DNA of 64,000 nucleotides from Vibrio sp. SCSIO 43136 (GCF_023716565.1 NZ_CP071849.1:992001-1056000); one strand, 5' to 3'; shown: positions 24,976 through 33,467, counted from the first letter of the stretch. Made by a program: numbers and translations. Notes: generated by a model from the letters alone, not told the origin.

Positions 24976-25573
24976 TAGCAAACCTTGCACGAAACTCAAA
25001 ACCCAACAGAATTAGCGCACCGAAGCCAAAACTGAGAACATGCCCAAGTTTAGGAAGGTGGTGTTCACTAAAGATTAAGTCCAAAGCAAATGCTGGCAAA
25101 ATAGTTAAGGCTAAAACTAAAAATGGAACTCGACCGCCTGTTTCACCTTTTAGGTACTTAACTAACCCAGCAGCAGCCAAGCCTAAAACCGCTTGTGAAC
25201 CACCTGTACCCAAATTCCAAGGCTCTGGAACTGTAAACGTACTGGCAAATGTACCAACTGAGCCTGCTACCAACCAAATTGAGATAAAAGCCAAGGCTCC
25301 GATTTTACGCTCAAATGCAAAACCAATAGCAACGAGAGACAAAACGTTGTAAATCATATGAGGTTGTTTTACATGAATTAGCTGTGAAGCAACTAGTCTC
25401 CAAAACTCATAGTTCAGCAGATGCTCTAGCGTATAACCGCCATAAGGCTCCAACTCAGGCACTTTGACTTTTCCGAACAGAGAGCCAGATATTAGATAGT
25501 TAACTGTCAATGACACTATGACTGTTACTATTGCCAATAGAACAGCTACATATGGGAATTGACGAGATGTCAA
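24947..25573 (-). CDS. Rhomboid-family intramembrane serine protease
   Basis: A 208-residue inner-membrane protein with about six transmembrane segments. The catalytic Ser lies in GTGGSQAVLGLAAA (GxS motif at the start of a helix), and the catalytic His in LPKLGHVLSFGFGALILLG. The HVKQPHMIYNVLSLVAIGFAFE segment matches the rhomboid H-x-x-x-N helix (oxyanion Asn). TTG start at 25573 is supported by AAGGAGG just upstream. The C-terminal ten or so codons are read from attC sequence (ATNKLLKSDS). Substrate unknown. Confidence 0.9.
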   Translation of the reverse strand: MTSRQFPYVAVLLAIVTVIVSLTVNYLISGSLFGKVKVPELEPYGGYTLEHLLNYEFWRLVASQLIHVKQPHMIYNVLSLVAIGFAFERKIGALAFISIWLVAGSVGTFASTFTVPEPWNLGTGGSQAVLGLAAAGLVKYLKGETGGRVPFLVLALTILPAFALDLIFSEHHLPKLGHVLSFGFGALILLGFEFRARFATNKLLKSDS

Positions 25574-25590
25574 ATTTGCCTCCTTGCTAC

Positions 25591-25705
25591 TAACGCCTGC
25601 TTAAGCGGCTGCCATGCACAACACCCAAACAGACCACCGTAATCACTAAACTCAACCGAACCAAAAATGCCATAGGTTGGCAGTCCGACTTCAAGCACTT
25701 GTTAT
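25591..25705 (-). repeat. attC 17 (class I); own cassette: GNAT
   Basis: Outer pair GTTATACAAC / GTTGTATAAC. Confidence 0.92.
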
Positions 25706-25712
25706 ACAACGA

Positions 25713-26192
25713 CTATTTTGAGAACTCTATTAGATCGCTACCAGACAGTCGATAGTTAACCCATTCATCTTGGGGTTTTGCACCAATAGACTTATAAAAG
25801 TTAATTGCTGGCTCATTCCAATCAAGAACGCACCATTCAAAACGACCACAACCATTTTCAACTGCTAGCTTTGCCAGATATTTGAGAATGACCTTCCCTG
25901 CTCCCAAACCACGATATTCCGGGGAAACATACAGATCTTCCAGATACAAACCGTTTTTGCCCAACCATGTAGAATAGTTATAGAAGTAAACCGCAAAACC
26001 GACAGGCTCGCCTTTAACCTCACAGATAGTTGCATGAGCCGTAGACTGAGGAGAGAATAAGCTGGACTCAATATCTAGGAGAGTAGCTTTTACCTCATGT
26101 TCTGCCTTTTCATAGGTAGCTAAATCTGTGATAAATCGAAGTATCGTTTCAGCGTCACTCTTGTCTGCTTTCCTAATTTTGATTTGTTTCAT
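25713..26192 (-). CDS. GNAT acetyltransferase, diamine-acetyltransferase-like
   Basis: A 159-residue GCN5-related acetyltransferase. IRKADKSDAETILRFITDLATYEKAE at the N terminus and YLEDLYVSPEYRGLGAGKVILKYLA (motif A, acetyl-CoA pyrophosphate loop) followed by CGRFEWCVLDWNEPAINFYKSIGA resemble the SSAT (spermidine/spermine or thialysine acetyltransferase) group. The W-C-V-L-D-W-N-x-P-A motif is characteristic of that group. CAAGGAGGGG precedes ATG. The exact amine substrate is inferred only. Confidence 0.9.
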   Translation of the reverse strand: MKQIKIRKADKSDAETILRFITDLATYEKAEHEVKATLLDIESSLFSPQSTAHATICEVKGEPVGFAVYFYNYSTWLGKNGLYLEDLYVSPEYRGLGAGKVILKYLAKLAVENGCGRFEWCVLDWNEPAINFYKSIGAKPQDEWVNYRLSGSDLIEFSK

Positions 26193-26218
26193 ATCCCCTC
26201 CTTGGATGTATTAGTTGT

Positions 26219-26335
26219 ATAACGCCTGCTTAAGCGGCTGCCAATGCACAACACTCAGACAGACCACCGTAATCACTAAAGCCAAACCGAACCAAAAATG
26301 CCATAGGTTGGCAGTCCGTCTTTAAGCATTTGTTA
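26219..26335 (-). repeat. attC 18 (class I); own cassette: PD-(D/E)XK-like protein
   Basis: Outer pair GTTATGAAATT / AATTTCATAAC (11 bp). Confidence 0.92.
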
Positions 26336-26962
26336 TGAAATTTTGTCAACGTGTTCCTCAAGATAGTCCTTAAAAAGGGCCTTCCAACTATGGTATACAT
26401 AACCATTGTAGATAGAATAAAATCCGCTGCCTTCAGTCCTATGCGACTGGTTAATCAACGCTTGTTTATATTCTGTTTTTCGTTTTTGCTCTTGTTTTTT
26501 TAGCAAGTCTGGAGTTACGAAATACATTAGGATATCAATTTGATCATCAGGTAATAGTCGCAACAAGCCTAGGCCGTGTGAACGAGAATAGTTTAATGCA
26601 CCTCTTTGATATGCAGACGACGTAACAAATAACCCTTTAACATTTACACCTGTAATTTGGTTTAATTTTGCCTTGAACTCTTCAACGTCATCAACGGGAA
26701 CAGGTTTAGAATAATCTTTGCACTCAAAAACCCATAACATCGACCAATCATCAGCTCCTGGCATCCAAATTTCGATTGAAATATCTACAACAATATTGCT
26801 GTCCCTATCTCTAGAATAATAACCCTTCTTTTTAAACAAACGACAACAATCAGGATTTAGCCCTAGATAACCCGACTTGACCAAGTCTTGAATACTTTCA
26901 AAGACCCTTCCTTCAAATAGGTCCCCTTTTTCAACCGTGTTCAAATCCACCTCCAATTTCAT
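26333..26962 (-). CDS. Putative PD-(D/E)XK nuclease (restriction-endonuclease-like)
   Basis: A 209-residue protein. IVVDISIEIWMPGADDWSML-WVFECKDYSKPVPVDDVEEF has the D-x(n)-E-C-K arrangement of PD-(D/E)XK nucleases, with the following V..DDVEEFKAKLNQI helix typical of Mrr/restriction endonuclease domains. The region after it (GLFVTSSAYQRGALNYSRSHGLGLLRL) also fits Mrr-like folds. No methylase partner is present, so it may be a solitary nuclease, possibly defensive. The ATG is formed by the cassette core itself (GTTATG), leaving no cassette-borne RBS. Confidence 0.78.
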   Translation of the reverse strand: MKLEVDLNTVEKGDLFEGRVFESIQDLVKSGYLGLNPDCCRLFKKKGYYSRDRDSNIVVDISIEIWMPGADDWSMLWVFECKDYSKPVPVDDVEEFKAKLNQITGVNVKGLFVTSSAYQRGALNYSRSHGLGLLRLLPDDQIDILMYFVTPDLLKKQEQKRKTEYKQALINQSHRTEGSGFYSIYNGYVYHSWKALFKDYLEEHVDKIS

Positions 26963-27084
26963 AACGCCGCGTTAAGTGGTGAACAACGCAACCACCGCTC
27001 CTAAACCATTGTACCTTAAACACTAAATTTAACTTGAACTGAAAGCGCCAAGCGTTGTGAATCCGTCTTAAACGCCTTGTTATA
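26961..27084 (-). repeat. attC 19 (class III); own cassette: GFA family
   Basis: ATAACGCCGCGTTAAGTGG to AACGCCTTGTTAT. Outer pair GTTATAACAC / GTGTTATAAC. Confidence 0.92.
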
Positions 27085-27104
27085 ACACGCCTCAATGTTT
27101 GCGC

Positions 27105-27488
27105 TTACAAATGAATACTGTCTTTTGGGTGATGAATACCATCGTAAATTTTGACTGGCTCCAAATCATAAGGATTAACACCTTCAAGGCACGCAACGTT
27201 AATTGCGAATTGATGTGGATTGGAGCGACTTTGGTGATGAGTGTATATCCCGCAAGTTTTACAAAAGTAGTGCTTTGCCGTCATGGTATTAAACTGATAA
27301 AGGGTTAAATTGTCTTCACCTTTTACAATTTTGAGGTTTTCAAGCAAGACAGATGCAGCAATTGCTCCGCGCTTCCTACACATAGAACAAGAGCAACGAC
27401 GAGGGTCTTCTAAACCATTTGGCATAGTTAGCTCCAATTCAACTGCACCACAATGACATTTTGCGTTGTGTACTCTTTTTATGTCCAT
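27105..27488 (-). CDS. GFA (CENP-V/glutathione-dependent formaldehyde-activating) family protein
   Basis: A 127-residue zinc protein of the GFA fold. Ligand cysteines occur in NAKCHCGAVELEL, CSCSMCRKRGA and FCKTCGIYTHHQSRSNP, the classical seven-Cys pattern. GGAGG precedes ATG. Family members bind glutathione adducts or are uncharacterised; activity with S-hydroxymethylglutathione is not implied for this copy. Confidence 0.92.
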   Translation of the reverse strand: MDIKRVHNAKCHCGAVELELTMPNGLEDPRRCSCSMCRKRGAIAASVLLENLKIVKGEDNLTLYQFNTMTAKHYFCKTCGIYTHHQSRSNPHQFAINVACLEGVNPYDLEPVKIYDGIHHPKDSIHL

Positions 27489-27524
27489 ATTATTGCCTCC
27501 ATGCTGACACTTCGGAAAGTGTTA

Positions 27525-27641
27525 TAACGCCTGCTTAAGCGGCTGCCAATGCACTACACCCAAACAAACCACCGTAATCACTAAACCCAAATCAAACCAA
27601 AAATGCCATAGGTTGGCAGTCCGACTTCAAGCACTTGTTAT
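27525..27641 (-). repeat. attC 20 (class I); own cassette: GNAT
   Basis: Outer pair GTTATGTAGC / GCTACACAAC (one mismatch). Confidence 0.92.
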
Positions 27642-27658
27642 GTAGCGATGTTTGGCCA

Positions 27659-28066
27659 TTAGTGATCATCACCAGCGTATACCCACATAGGTTCCGTTTT
27701 CCCCGCCCTTTCGAAGCCCAATGCCCGATAAAAATCAACAGCTTCACCGTCAGCTGTTAGCATTTGTTGATGAAAGTTTTTGTATTTACTTTGCATCAGT
27801 TCCATCATCTTACGACCAACTCCAAACCCTTGGAAACGTGGGTCAACAAGCATATGCGGATAATAGACAACGAGGTAACCATCAGATATTGCATTTCCTA
27901 AACCAATAAGTTTACCGTCTTTACGTGCAGTGACCAAAGTGTCAGAATTCAACAACGCAGGTAACAATTTCTCTGGCACTTCTGCGGATGACCAACCGTT
28001 AGCTTTGTATAAACCAATGACTTCTGATTGCTCTATTTCTTTGCTAATTTGTATTGAAATTTCCAT
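27659..28066 (-). CDS. GNAT-family N-acetyltransferase
   Basis: A 135-residue acetyltransferase. Motif A is HMLVDPRFQGFGVGRKMMELMQ; the C-terminal DGEAVDFYRALGFERAGKTEPMWVY holds the usual catalytic Tyr region. The longer open frame to 28129 is attC sequence; ATG at 28066 has AGGAG upstream. Acceptor substrate unknown. Confidence 0.88.
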   Translation of the reverse strand: MEISIQISKEIEQSEVIGLYKANGWSSAEVPEKLLPALLNSDTLVTARKDGKLIGLGNAISDGYLVVYYPHMLVDPRFQGFGVGRKMMELMQSKYKNFHQQMLTADGEAVDFYRALGFERAGKTEPMWVYAGDDH

Positions 28067-28082
28067 ATTTCTCCTAGCTACA

Positions 28083-28198
28083 CAACGCCTGCTTAAGCGG
28101 CTGCCATGCACAACACCCAAACAGACCACCGTAATCGCTAAACCCGATTCGAACCAAAAATGCCATAGGTTGGCAGTCCGACTTCAAGCACTTGTTAT
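28083..28198 (-). repeat. attC 21 (class I); own cassette: APH-like kinase
   Basis: The core is CAACGCC rather than TAACGCC. Outer pair GTTATAAATATT / AATATTTATAAC (12 bp). Confidence 0.9.
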
Positions 28199-28206
28199 AA
28201 ATATTT

Positions 28207-29115
28207 TTATCGGTACATCTCTCTGATTACCGCAAACAACTCGAACTTACGATCGAACCAGTAATCATCAAATTCCCACTCATCAATAGTAGCCTCGCCA
28301 ATAAAACCAATATGCCAAGTATTATGAGCCATCAAGAGCCACGGAATAGCTATAAGCTCTTCTTCAGACAACTCCGAGATCGACTGATATCCACTCAGAA
28401 ATGATGACCACTGTTCTTTAGTGTTGTCACTATTAGTGAATAGAAGATTCCATAAGAAGACTACAGGGTCATATATTCGCCAACTTCTGCAACAGAAATC
28501 TAAGTCAAGTATCGTGATTTGCTCTGATGAGAAGATTGCATTACCCCAATGGAGGTCTCCGTGGCACGTAACCTCGGGCAAAGGAAACTTAGACAAGTTG
28601 ACCTCCACTTGCGCAGCTAAGGTTTCGATAACCCCAACCTCTTCTTGCTTGTGCCTATAACCAGCTCTGATATTGAGCAAAGGTAAAGTGAGCAACTCTT
28701 CGGTTTTTTTAGGCGGAAAATCGTGCTTACTCTGTGTTAAATGGAGCCGAGCACACTCTAGACCAAATAAGTAACATTGAGATGAATTGAGAGTGGGCAT
28801 CGTATCCCCATATACAAAATGGCTTAACACTGCATACAAATCATCAATATACTGAACATACTTACCGTCAACTCCCGGGACAGGGACGGTTACAGAAACT
28901 CTATTAGCTTTCAAGCTAGCATTAAACTCGGTCATTGATGTCAAATGCGAAAAAGAGCAATGACTGGCTCTATAAAGCTTAACAACATATTGTTCACAGC
29001 AAACTGTCGTGAGTTGATACAAGTCATGCATACTCGAGAGAGCAGAAACATCAGTGACATTGATATCGTAAGCTTCTTTAAGCTTTTGTTTAAAGTATCG
29101 AATGTTACCTTTCAC
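28207..29115 (-). CDS. APH-family phosphotransferase
   Basis: A 302-residue kinase of the aminoglycoside/choline/homoserine kinase superfamily. VTCHGDLHWGNAIF is the Brenner catalytic loop (HGD..W.N) and ITILDLDFCCRSWRIYD supplies the Mg2+-binding Asp. The N-lobe is small (QYVVKLYRASH with the ATP-binding Lys). GTG at 29115 follows GGAG. It is closer in style to general phosphotransferase-enzyme-family proteins than to known resistance enzymes, so drug resistance should not be assumed. Confidence 0.88.
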   Translation of the reverse strand: MKGNIRYFKQKLKEAYDINVTDVSALSSMHDLYQLTTVCCEQYVVKLYRASHCSFSHLTSMTEFNASLKANRVSVTVPVPGVDGKYVQYIDDLYAVLSHFVYGDTMPTLNSSQCYLFGLECARLHLTQSKHDFPPKKTEELLTLPLLNIRAGYRHKQEEVGVIETLAAQVEVNLSKFPLPEVTCHGDLHWGNAIFSSEQITILDLDFCCRSWRIYDPVVFLWNLLFTNSDNTKEQWSSFLSGYQSISELSEEELIAIPWLLMAHNTWHIGFIGEATIDEWEFDDYWFDRKFELFAVIREMYR

Positions 29116-29132
29116 AGATGCTCCAATATTTA

Positions 29133-29247
29133 TAACGCCTGCTTAAGCGGCTGCCAATGCAAGACCCCCAAACAGACCACCGTAATCACTAAAGCCAAAC
29201 CGGACCAAAAATGCCATAGGTTGGCAGTCAGGTTTAAGCGATTGTTA
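29133..29247 (-). repeat. attC 22 (class I variant); own cassette: 29245-29502 ORF
   Basis: Right arm GGCAGTCAGGTTTAAGCG as in attC 48. Outer pair GTTATGTG / CACATAAC. Confidence 0.9.
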
Positions 29248-29502
29248 TGTGGTTACTTTTGGTTGCGATATGAACTGTCTAAAGCACTCGCAACAGAGCC
29301 AAGCACTACCGCAAAGATATCCATATCCGTCTTCTTCCTGATCCGAGTTATAAATTGTCCAAAAGCAAAAGATACAATGCTCGTGATCATCAATTTTGGA
29401 GTATTTTCTAAAGATCCAATCTTGCTGAACTGCCCAATCAATATCTTCTCGGATGTCATCGAGATTCCATTTATGACCATGGATTGTCACTTGCTTCATC
29501 AT
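29245..29502 (-). CDS. Hypothetical small Cys-rich protein
   Basis: An 85-residue protein, not recognised. It has HEHCIFCFWTIYN and LCGSAWLCCECFRQF, six cysteines in two clusters that could bind one zinc, preceded by a DIREDIDWAVQQDWIF acidic helix. Start choice between the adjacent ATGs at 29502 and 29499 is uncertain. Overlaps the attC core at its 3' end. Confidence 0.65.
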   Translation of the reverse strand: MMKQVTIHGHKWNLDDIREDIDWAVQQDWIFRKYSKIDDHEHCIFCFWTIYNSDQEEDGYGYLCGSAWLCCECFRQFISQPKVTT

Positions 29503-29518
29503 ATCGTGTCTCCAACAC

Positions 29519-29642
29519 ATAACGCCGCATTAAGGTGTGAGCAACGCTACCACGAAACTCAACCATACCACCGTAAACACGAAACCCAACGATGGAATGA
29601 AAAATGCCAAGCGTTGGGAATCACTCTTAAATGCTTTGTTAT
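29519..29642 (-). repeat. attC 23 (class III); own cassette: 29645-30187 ORF
   Basis: ATAACGCCGCATTAAGGTG to AATGCTTTGTTATGCC. Outer pair GTTATGCCTAA / TTAGGCATAAC. Confidence 0.92.
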
Positions 29643-29644
29643 GC

Positions 29645-30187
29645 CTAATTTTCAACCTGCTGTTCTTCAACAAGAAACACTCTTTTCCCAGCAACTAATG
29701 ACTCACGTAAATCTATAACCTGCTCAAGCGAACCAACTTTATATTTGTAAGTCACAATATTATTTCTTGCCACATCGACTGCTGTTACTAGCTTGGATAC
29801 AGCTTCCAAGGTTTCCCCTGCTAGTGGCTCCACCGGATAACTAGAGAGTGTTCCTGGCTTCATGTGAGCGATTTCTTCATGTCTCTTTTTTACCACTGGT
29901 GCGACTGCAACCATAAAATCTTGCACAGCAGACTCAACTTCTTTTGTGCGCTCACCAAAATTTACTCGTTTAAGCAGCATTTCCATATTTCTCACTTTAC
30001 GAGTTCGGTCTGCTAATCGTGCAGTACGAATTACAACCATTTCAGCTAAAGCGTTTCTTGCTACTAAAGTATTAGCAAAATCATATCGTGTTGTTTGACC
30101 ACTTAGACCTGCGGTCTGCTGTTGGTATGTGTAGATTGTGGCTAGGATATGCCACACCTCTGTTTCGACTTCATCTAAAATTGACAT
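29645..30187 (-). CDS. Hypothetical helical protein
   Basis: A 180-residue, almost entirely helical, soluble protein of unknown family. It contains NALAEMVVIRTARLADRTRKVRN and RTKEVESAVQDFMVAVAPVVKKRHEEIAHMKPG. The last part resembles fragments of AbiV/HEPN-like helical proteins, but I do not see a HEPN R-x(4)-H motif. ATG at 30187 has AGGAG upstream. A gene-less A7 cassette with a candidate promoter is immediately upstream. Confidence 0.7.
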   Translation of the reverse strand: MSILDEVETEVWHILATIYTYQQQTAGLSGQTTRYDFANTLVARNALAEMVVIRTARLADRTRKVRNMEMLLKRVNFGERTKEVESAVQDFMVAVAPVVKKRHEEIAHMKPGTLSSYPVEPLAGETLEAVSKLVTAVDVARNNIVTYKYKVGSLEQVIDLRESLVAGKRVFLVEEQQVEN

Positions 30188-30202
30188 TTTTCTCCTTAGG
30201 CA

Positions 30203-30318
30203 TAACGCCTGCTTAAGCGGCTGCCAATGCACTACACCCAAACAGACCACCGTAATCACATAAGCCAATTCGAACCAAAAATGCCATAGGTTGGCAGTCC
30301 GACTTCAAGCACTTGTTA
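30203..30318 (-). repeat. attC 24 (class I); own cassette: A7
   Basis: TAACGCCTGCTTAAGCGGC to AAGCACTTGTTAG. Confidence 0.93.
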
Positions 30319-30743
30319 GTTTGCAAGCCCACCCTAAGTTAATGGCTGGGTGCCAAGGTGCTGATTTAAAATACAATACTTAAACCGTACGCTGATGTAA
30401 ATGGACAGCTGACCAACTTAAACACACCGCAAAAACGTACGTGGCAAAGAAGAGACAATCGCAGAATTTCACGAGCAAACACCATGACAGAATGGCAATG
30501 GATACTTTCACTGTTGCCAACAACAGCACCAGTAAAGCCCCTACTCTACCGACACTGTTTCAGCGAAAAAGAAGCAGCGCCTCCGAACACCAAACGAATG
30601 AAAGCTACAGTAAACGACGAGCGAACCACAAACACCTAAATCAAAGTGCCACCGGAAAGAACATGGCTTGGTGAAGACGAACAGGTGAACACTCGAAAGA
30701 CAGAACTAAGCTCTTATTTGGACTGGCTTTTCAAACCGCAAAC
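30319..30743 (-). repeat. Gene-less cassette family A, copy A7
   Basis: Isolated copy between two protein cassettes. Promoter-like hexamers at 30373-30401, pointing to the 29645-30187 gene. The plus-strand 77-codon frame happens to be open. Confidence 0.85.
30373..30401 (-). promoter_or_regulatory. Candidate sigma70 promoter of A7
   Basis: TTTACA - 17 bp - TATTGT on the minus strand, 186 bp upstream of the ATG at 30187. Confidence 0.55.
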
Positions 30744-30860
30744 TAACGCCTGCTTAAGCGGCTGCCAATGCACGACACCCAAACAGACCACCGTAATCAC
30801 TAAAGCTAAACCGAACCAAAAATGCCATAGGTTGGCAGTCCGACTTTAAGCACTTGTTAT
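30744..30860 (-). repeat. attC 25 (class I); own cassette: 30857-31171 ORF
   Basis: The outer pair is short here: GTTATAG / CTATAAC. Confidence 0.92.
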
Positions 30861-31171
30861 AGAGCGGACTCAACTTGGATATGATCGCATCTTACTTCAA
30901 TTAAACCAAAGTCCCCCTCTAAGGAGAGTTTGTTTTTCAGAAAAGATACTCCTTCAACCTCTCCTAATGTTGGCACATCATCTGAGGTCAGCCTATTCGC
31001 CGACAATTGTAAACCAATACAACTAACGTTGATCGCATGTCTCCCTTCATTGCTAGCAGTTACTTTCACCCTTTCACCAGACTCTACCAAGAAGGTCATT
31101 TCTATATACATATTCCCATAATCCTGATTAAGAGAAAGTAAATCAGAATCTAGGAGGATGTTAAGTTCCAT
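30857..31171 (-). CDS. Hypothetical beta-rich protein
   Basis: A 104-residue protein, not recognised. Alternating hydrophobic strands (YIEMTFLVESGERVKVTAS, HAINVSCIGLQL, GDFGLIEVRCDHIQVES) suggest an all-beta Ig-like fold. ATG at 31171 avoids reading attC sequence as protein; the RBS is weak. Function unknown. Confidence 0.6.
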   Translation of the reverse strand: MELNILLDSDLLSLNQDYGNMYIEMTFLVESGERVKVTASNEGRHAINVSCIGLQLSANRLTSDDVPTLGEVEGVSFLKNKLSLEGDFGLIEVRCDHIQVESAL

Positions 31172-31186
31172 ATTCCCAAAAGCCCT

Positions 31187-31305
31187 ATAACGCTTTGTTA
31201 AGTTGCAGCTAACTGCCACGACACTCAAGCAAAGCCACCGTAATCACCAAACTCAAACCGAACCAAAAATGCCACAGGTTAGCTGTCAGCTTGAACAATT
31301 TGTTA
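31187..31305 (-). repeat. attC 26 (class II); own cassette: PIN-like protein
   Basis: TAACGCTTTGTTAAGTTGCAGC to CAATTTGTTATAC. Outer pair GTTATACATCA / TGATGTATAAC. Confidence 0.92.
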
Positions 31306-32343
31306 TACATCATTTACTGTGACTTCAATAACCTGAGTTTTTGCGTGCAAAAATTCATATGCTGCTCTAGTTTTCTTGATAAAGGCAATATCTCTAGATA
31401 AAACAAAGTCTGCAAAGCTGCCAATTGAAGCATGACCAGCGTCACTCATAGCGGCAGTGAACCTTTTTTCTTTCTTCATCTTCGAATCAGGATGGTATCC
31501 AATAACATTTAAAACGTTGTAGATAGATGTGATTTTCTCAAAAAGAAACATTTCACGGTTGTAAATCGAATTGTAGCTAATCCCATAAAATTGTTCGATA
31601 GTAAAGTTAGTTTCTGAGTAACCCTGTAAGCCCTTATGTGCCGTCCAAATTTTTTCAAGGACGTCCGGTGGTTCAATATTATTCAACTGCACTGGACCGA
31701 TGCCCGTACTTTCCCTGTAAGTTTTTACACCGGAGTAGTTACGCTCATCCGAAGTATGTTTCCTTAGTTCACCTGACGCTTGTGATAGAGCCTCATCATA
31801 CGAACGCTTCAACCCTGTGGTATATGCTGATACTTGCTCATTGAGTTCAGGAAAATTTTCCTGAATCTCATCAGAATCAACCAAGCTGTGTAGATAATTA
31901 ATTAGATTATCAAAAGCACCTAATTGCTCACCATTTATATCATCAAACGTATCACCACTCCTACCCCCGTAGAATTTAATTAGAGACTGAGCAGTTGCTT
32001 TTTCCATTCTCTCGTAAACTGGTTCGATATTTAGGCAGTAGTTTTCAAATGCCTTCTCTGGCTTTGTAATATCAAGCGTTGCATCACCAGTAAATTTAAA
32101 CTGAGGCGTAAGAACGAGTTTGAGATACATTGCCTCTAGATCATCTAGCACACCCAAGTACAAAGAGCCATTTTCTCCAGTTCTTTTGATTTCCTTGAGG
32201 TTTTCATCTGAATATAAGATCTGAAATTTTTGTTTAAGCTCATCTTTAAAACTCATTTCTGGGTTTTTAACTAACAAATCCAATATGTTGTGATCAAGAT
32301 ACGCCGTCGGCTTTCCTTGATATTTTGGAATTGAATTTTCCAT
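31303..32343 (-). CDS. Putative PIN-like domain nuclease
   Basis: A 346-residue protein not assigned to a named family. Three acidic segments fit a PIN-like fold: PTAYLDHNILDLLVKNP at the N terminus (D of the first strand), LYSDENLKEIKRTG (acidic helix after strand two), and MSDAGHASIGSFADFVLSRDIAFIKK at the C terminus (D-x-x-H then the S-x-D strand end). A long helical insert (~60-280) separates them. ATG at 32343 has a GGAGGG RBS. No antitoxin partner is encoded, so a solitary defence or stress RNase is possible; evidence is motif-level only. Confidence 0.65.
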   Translation of the reverse strand: MENSIPKYQGKPTAYLDHNILDLLVKNPEMSFKDELKQKFQILYSDENLKEIKRTGENGSLYLGVLDDLEAMYLKLVLTPQFKFTGDATLDITKPEKAFENYCLNIEPVYERMEKATAQSLIKFYGGRSGDTFDDINGEQLGAFDNLINYLHSLVDSDEIQENFPELNEQVSAYTTGLKRSYDEALSQASGELRKHTSDERNYSGVKTYRESTGIGPVQLNNIEPPDVLEKIWTAHKGLQGYSETNFTIEQFYGISYNSIYNREMFLFEKITSIYNVLNVIGYHPDSKMKKEKRFTAAMSDAGHASIGSFADFVLSRDIAFIKKTRAAYEFLHAKTQVIEVTVNDV

Positions 32344-32361
32344 CCGACACCCTCCTGATGT

Positions 32362-32478
32362 ATAACGCCTGCTTAAGCGGCTGCCAATGCAAGACACCCA
32401 AACAGACCACCGTAATCACTAAAGCCAAACCGAACCAAAAATGCCATAGGTTGGCAGTCCGACTTCAAGCACTTGTTA
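32362..32478 (-). repeat. attC 27 (class I); own cassette: 32476-32823 ORF
   Basis: Outer pair GTTATGTGTGTC / GACATACATAAC (11 of 12). Confidence 0.92.
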
Positions 32479-32823
32479 TGTGTGTCCTTCGAGCTTCCAT
32501 TTTGCATTCGAGAATTTAATTGACCAATAACCTGCATTTTCCGGAAGTATGCCAATTTCACCAGATAATAAACCGTCCTCGATCGTATAAGTAAAGTCAG
32601 TTATTTCCAAGTTGCTTAAGGTACTACTAGTGATTTCTCCACCCATAGATAAAGATAGGCTTTCGTAGTCAAACAGTTGGAGTTCTACTTTTTGATACTC
32701 CTGATGTTCATTGTCATACGGAACTACAATCAACCTAACACCAAACTGGCCAATTGAAATAACCTCTAAAGACAAATCATGCCACTCGAATTGATTTAAT
32801 ATGATTGACTCCTTGACATACAT
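32476..32823 (-). CDS. Hypothetical protein
   Basis: A 115-residue soluble protein, not recognised; short beta-strands (LSLEVISIGQFGVRLIVVPYD, KVELQLFDYESLSLSMGG, LLSGEIGILPENAGYW) suggest a beta-sandwich of the kind found in immunity-like proteins. The first ATG is part of the recombination core (GTTATG); an AAGGAG sits just inside the frame, so the true start is unsure. It lies downstream of gene-less cassette A8. Confidence 0.6.
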   Translation of the reverse strand: MYVKESIILNQFEWHDLSLEVISIGQFGVRLIVVPYDNEHQEYQKVELQLFDYESLSLSMGGEITSSTLSNLEITDFTYTIEDGLLSGEIGILPENAGYWSIKFSNAKWKLEGHT

Positions 32824-32926
32824 AACGCTGAGTTAAGCTGCGCACCAACACCCAACTTACAAAGCACACTTAACTTCAAACCAAAAATGCCGTAGGTCCG
32901 TGCGTCAGCTTGAACGACTTGTTAGT
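32822..32926 (-). repeat. attC 28 (unique type); own cassette: A8
   Basis: TAACGCTGAGTTAAGCTGCG to GAACGACTTGTTAG, about 105 bp. Different from every other attC here although it carries a family A payload. Confidence 0.9.
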
Positions 32927-33350
32927 TTGCCAGACCACCCAAAGCTAATGGCTAGATGCCAAAGTGCTGATTTAAAATGCAATACTTAAACTGTGCGCTG
33001 ATGTAAACGGACAGCTGACCAACTAGAACACACCGCACAAACGCACTTGGCAATGAAGCGACAATCGCAGAGTTTTGCGACCAAACACTGTGACAAAATG
33101 GCAAAGGATACTTTCACCGCTGCCAACAACAGCACCCTTGAAACTCCCCTTTGTACGGCACAGTTTCAACTACAAAGAAACAGCACCTACGAACACCAAA
33201 TCTGGGAAAGTTGCAGTAAACAGTGAATGAACCAAAATCACTTAGTTCAAAGTGCCACCGGAAAGAACGTGGCTTGGTGAAAACGAACAGGTGAACACCA
33301 GAAATACTGAACTAAGCTCTTATTTGGATTGGCTTTTTCTAACCGCAAAC
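32927..33350 (-). repeat. Gene-less cassette family A, copy A8 (subtype A')
   Basis: Shares with A10 a divergent middle (GAAACTCCCC, CAGTTTCAACTACAAAG, CTGGGAAAGTTGCAG). Promoter-like element 32979-33007 has TATTGC instead of TATTGT at -10, spacing unchanged. Confidence 0.85.
32979..33007 (-). promoter_or_regulatory. Candidate sigma70 promoter of A8
   Basis: TTTACA - 17 bp - TATTGC on the minus strand, pointing to the 32476-32823 gene. Confidence 0.5.
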
Positions 33351-33467
33351 TAACGCCTGCTTAAGCGGCTGCCAATGCACTGCACCCAAAAAGACCACCG
33401 TAATCACATTAGCCAAACCGAACCCAAAATGCCATAGGTTGGCAGTCCGACTTCAAGCACTTGTTAG
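33351..33467 (-). repeat. attC 29 (class I); own cassette: A9
   Basis: TAACGCCTGCTTAAGCGGC to AAGCACTTGTTAG. Confidence 0.93.
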
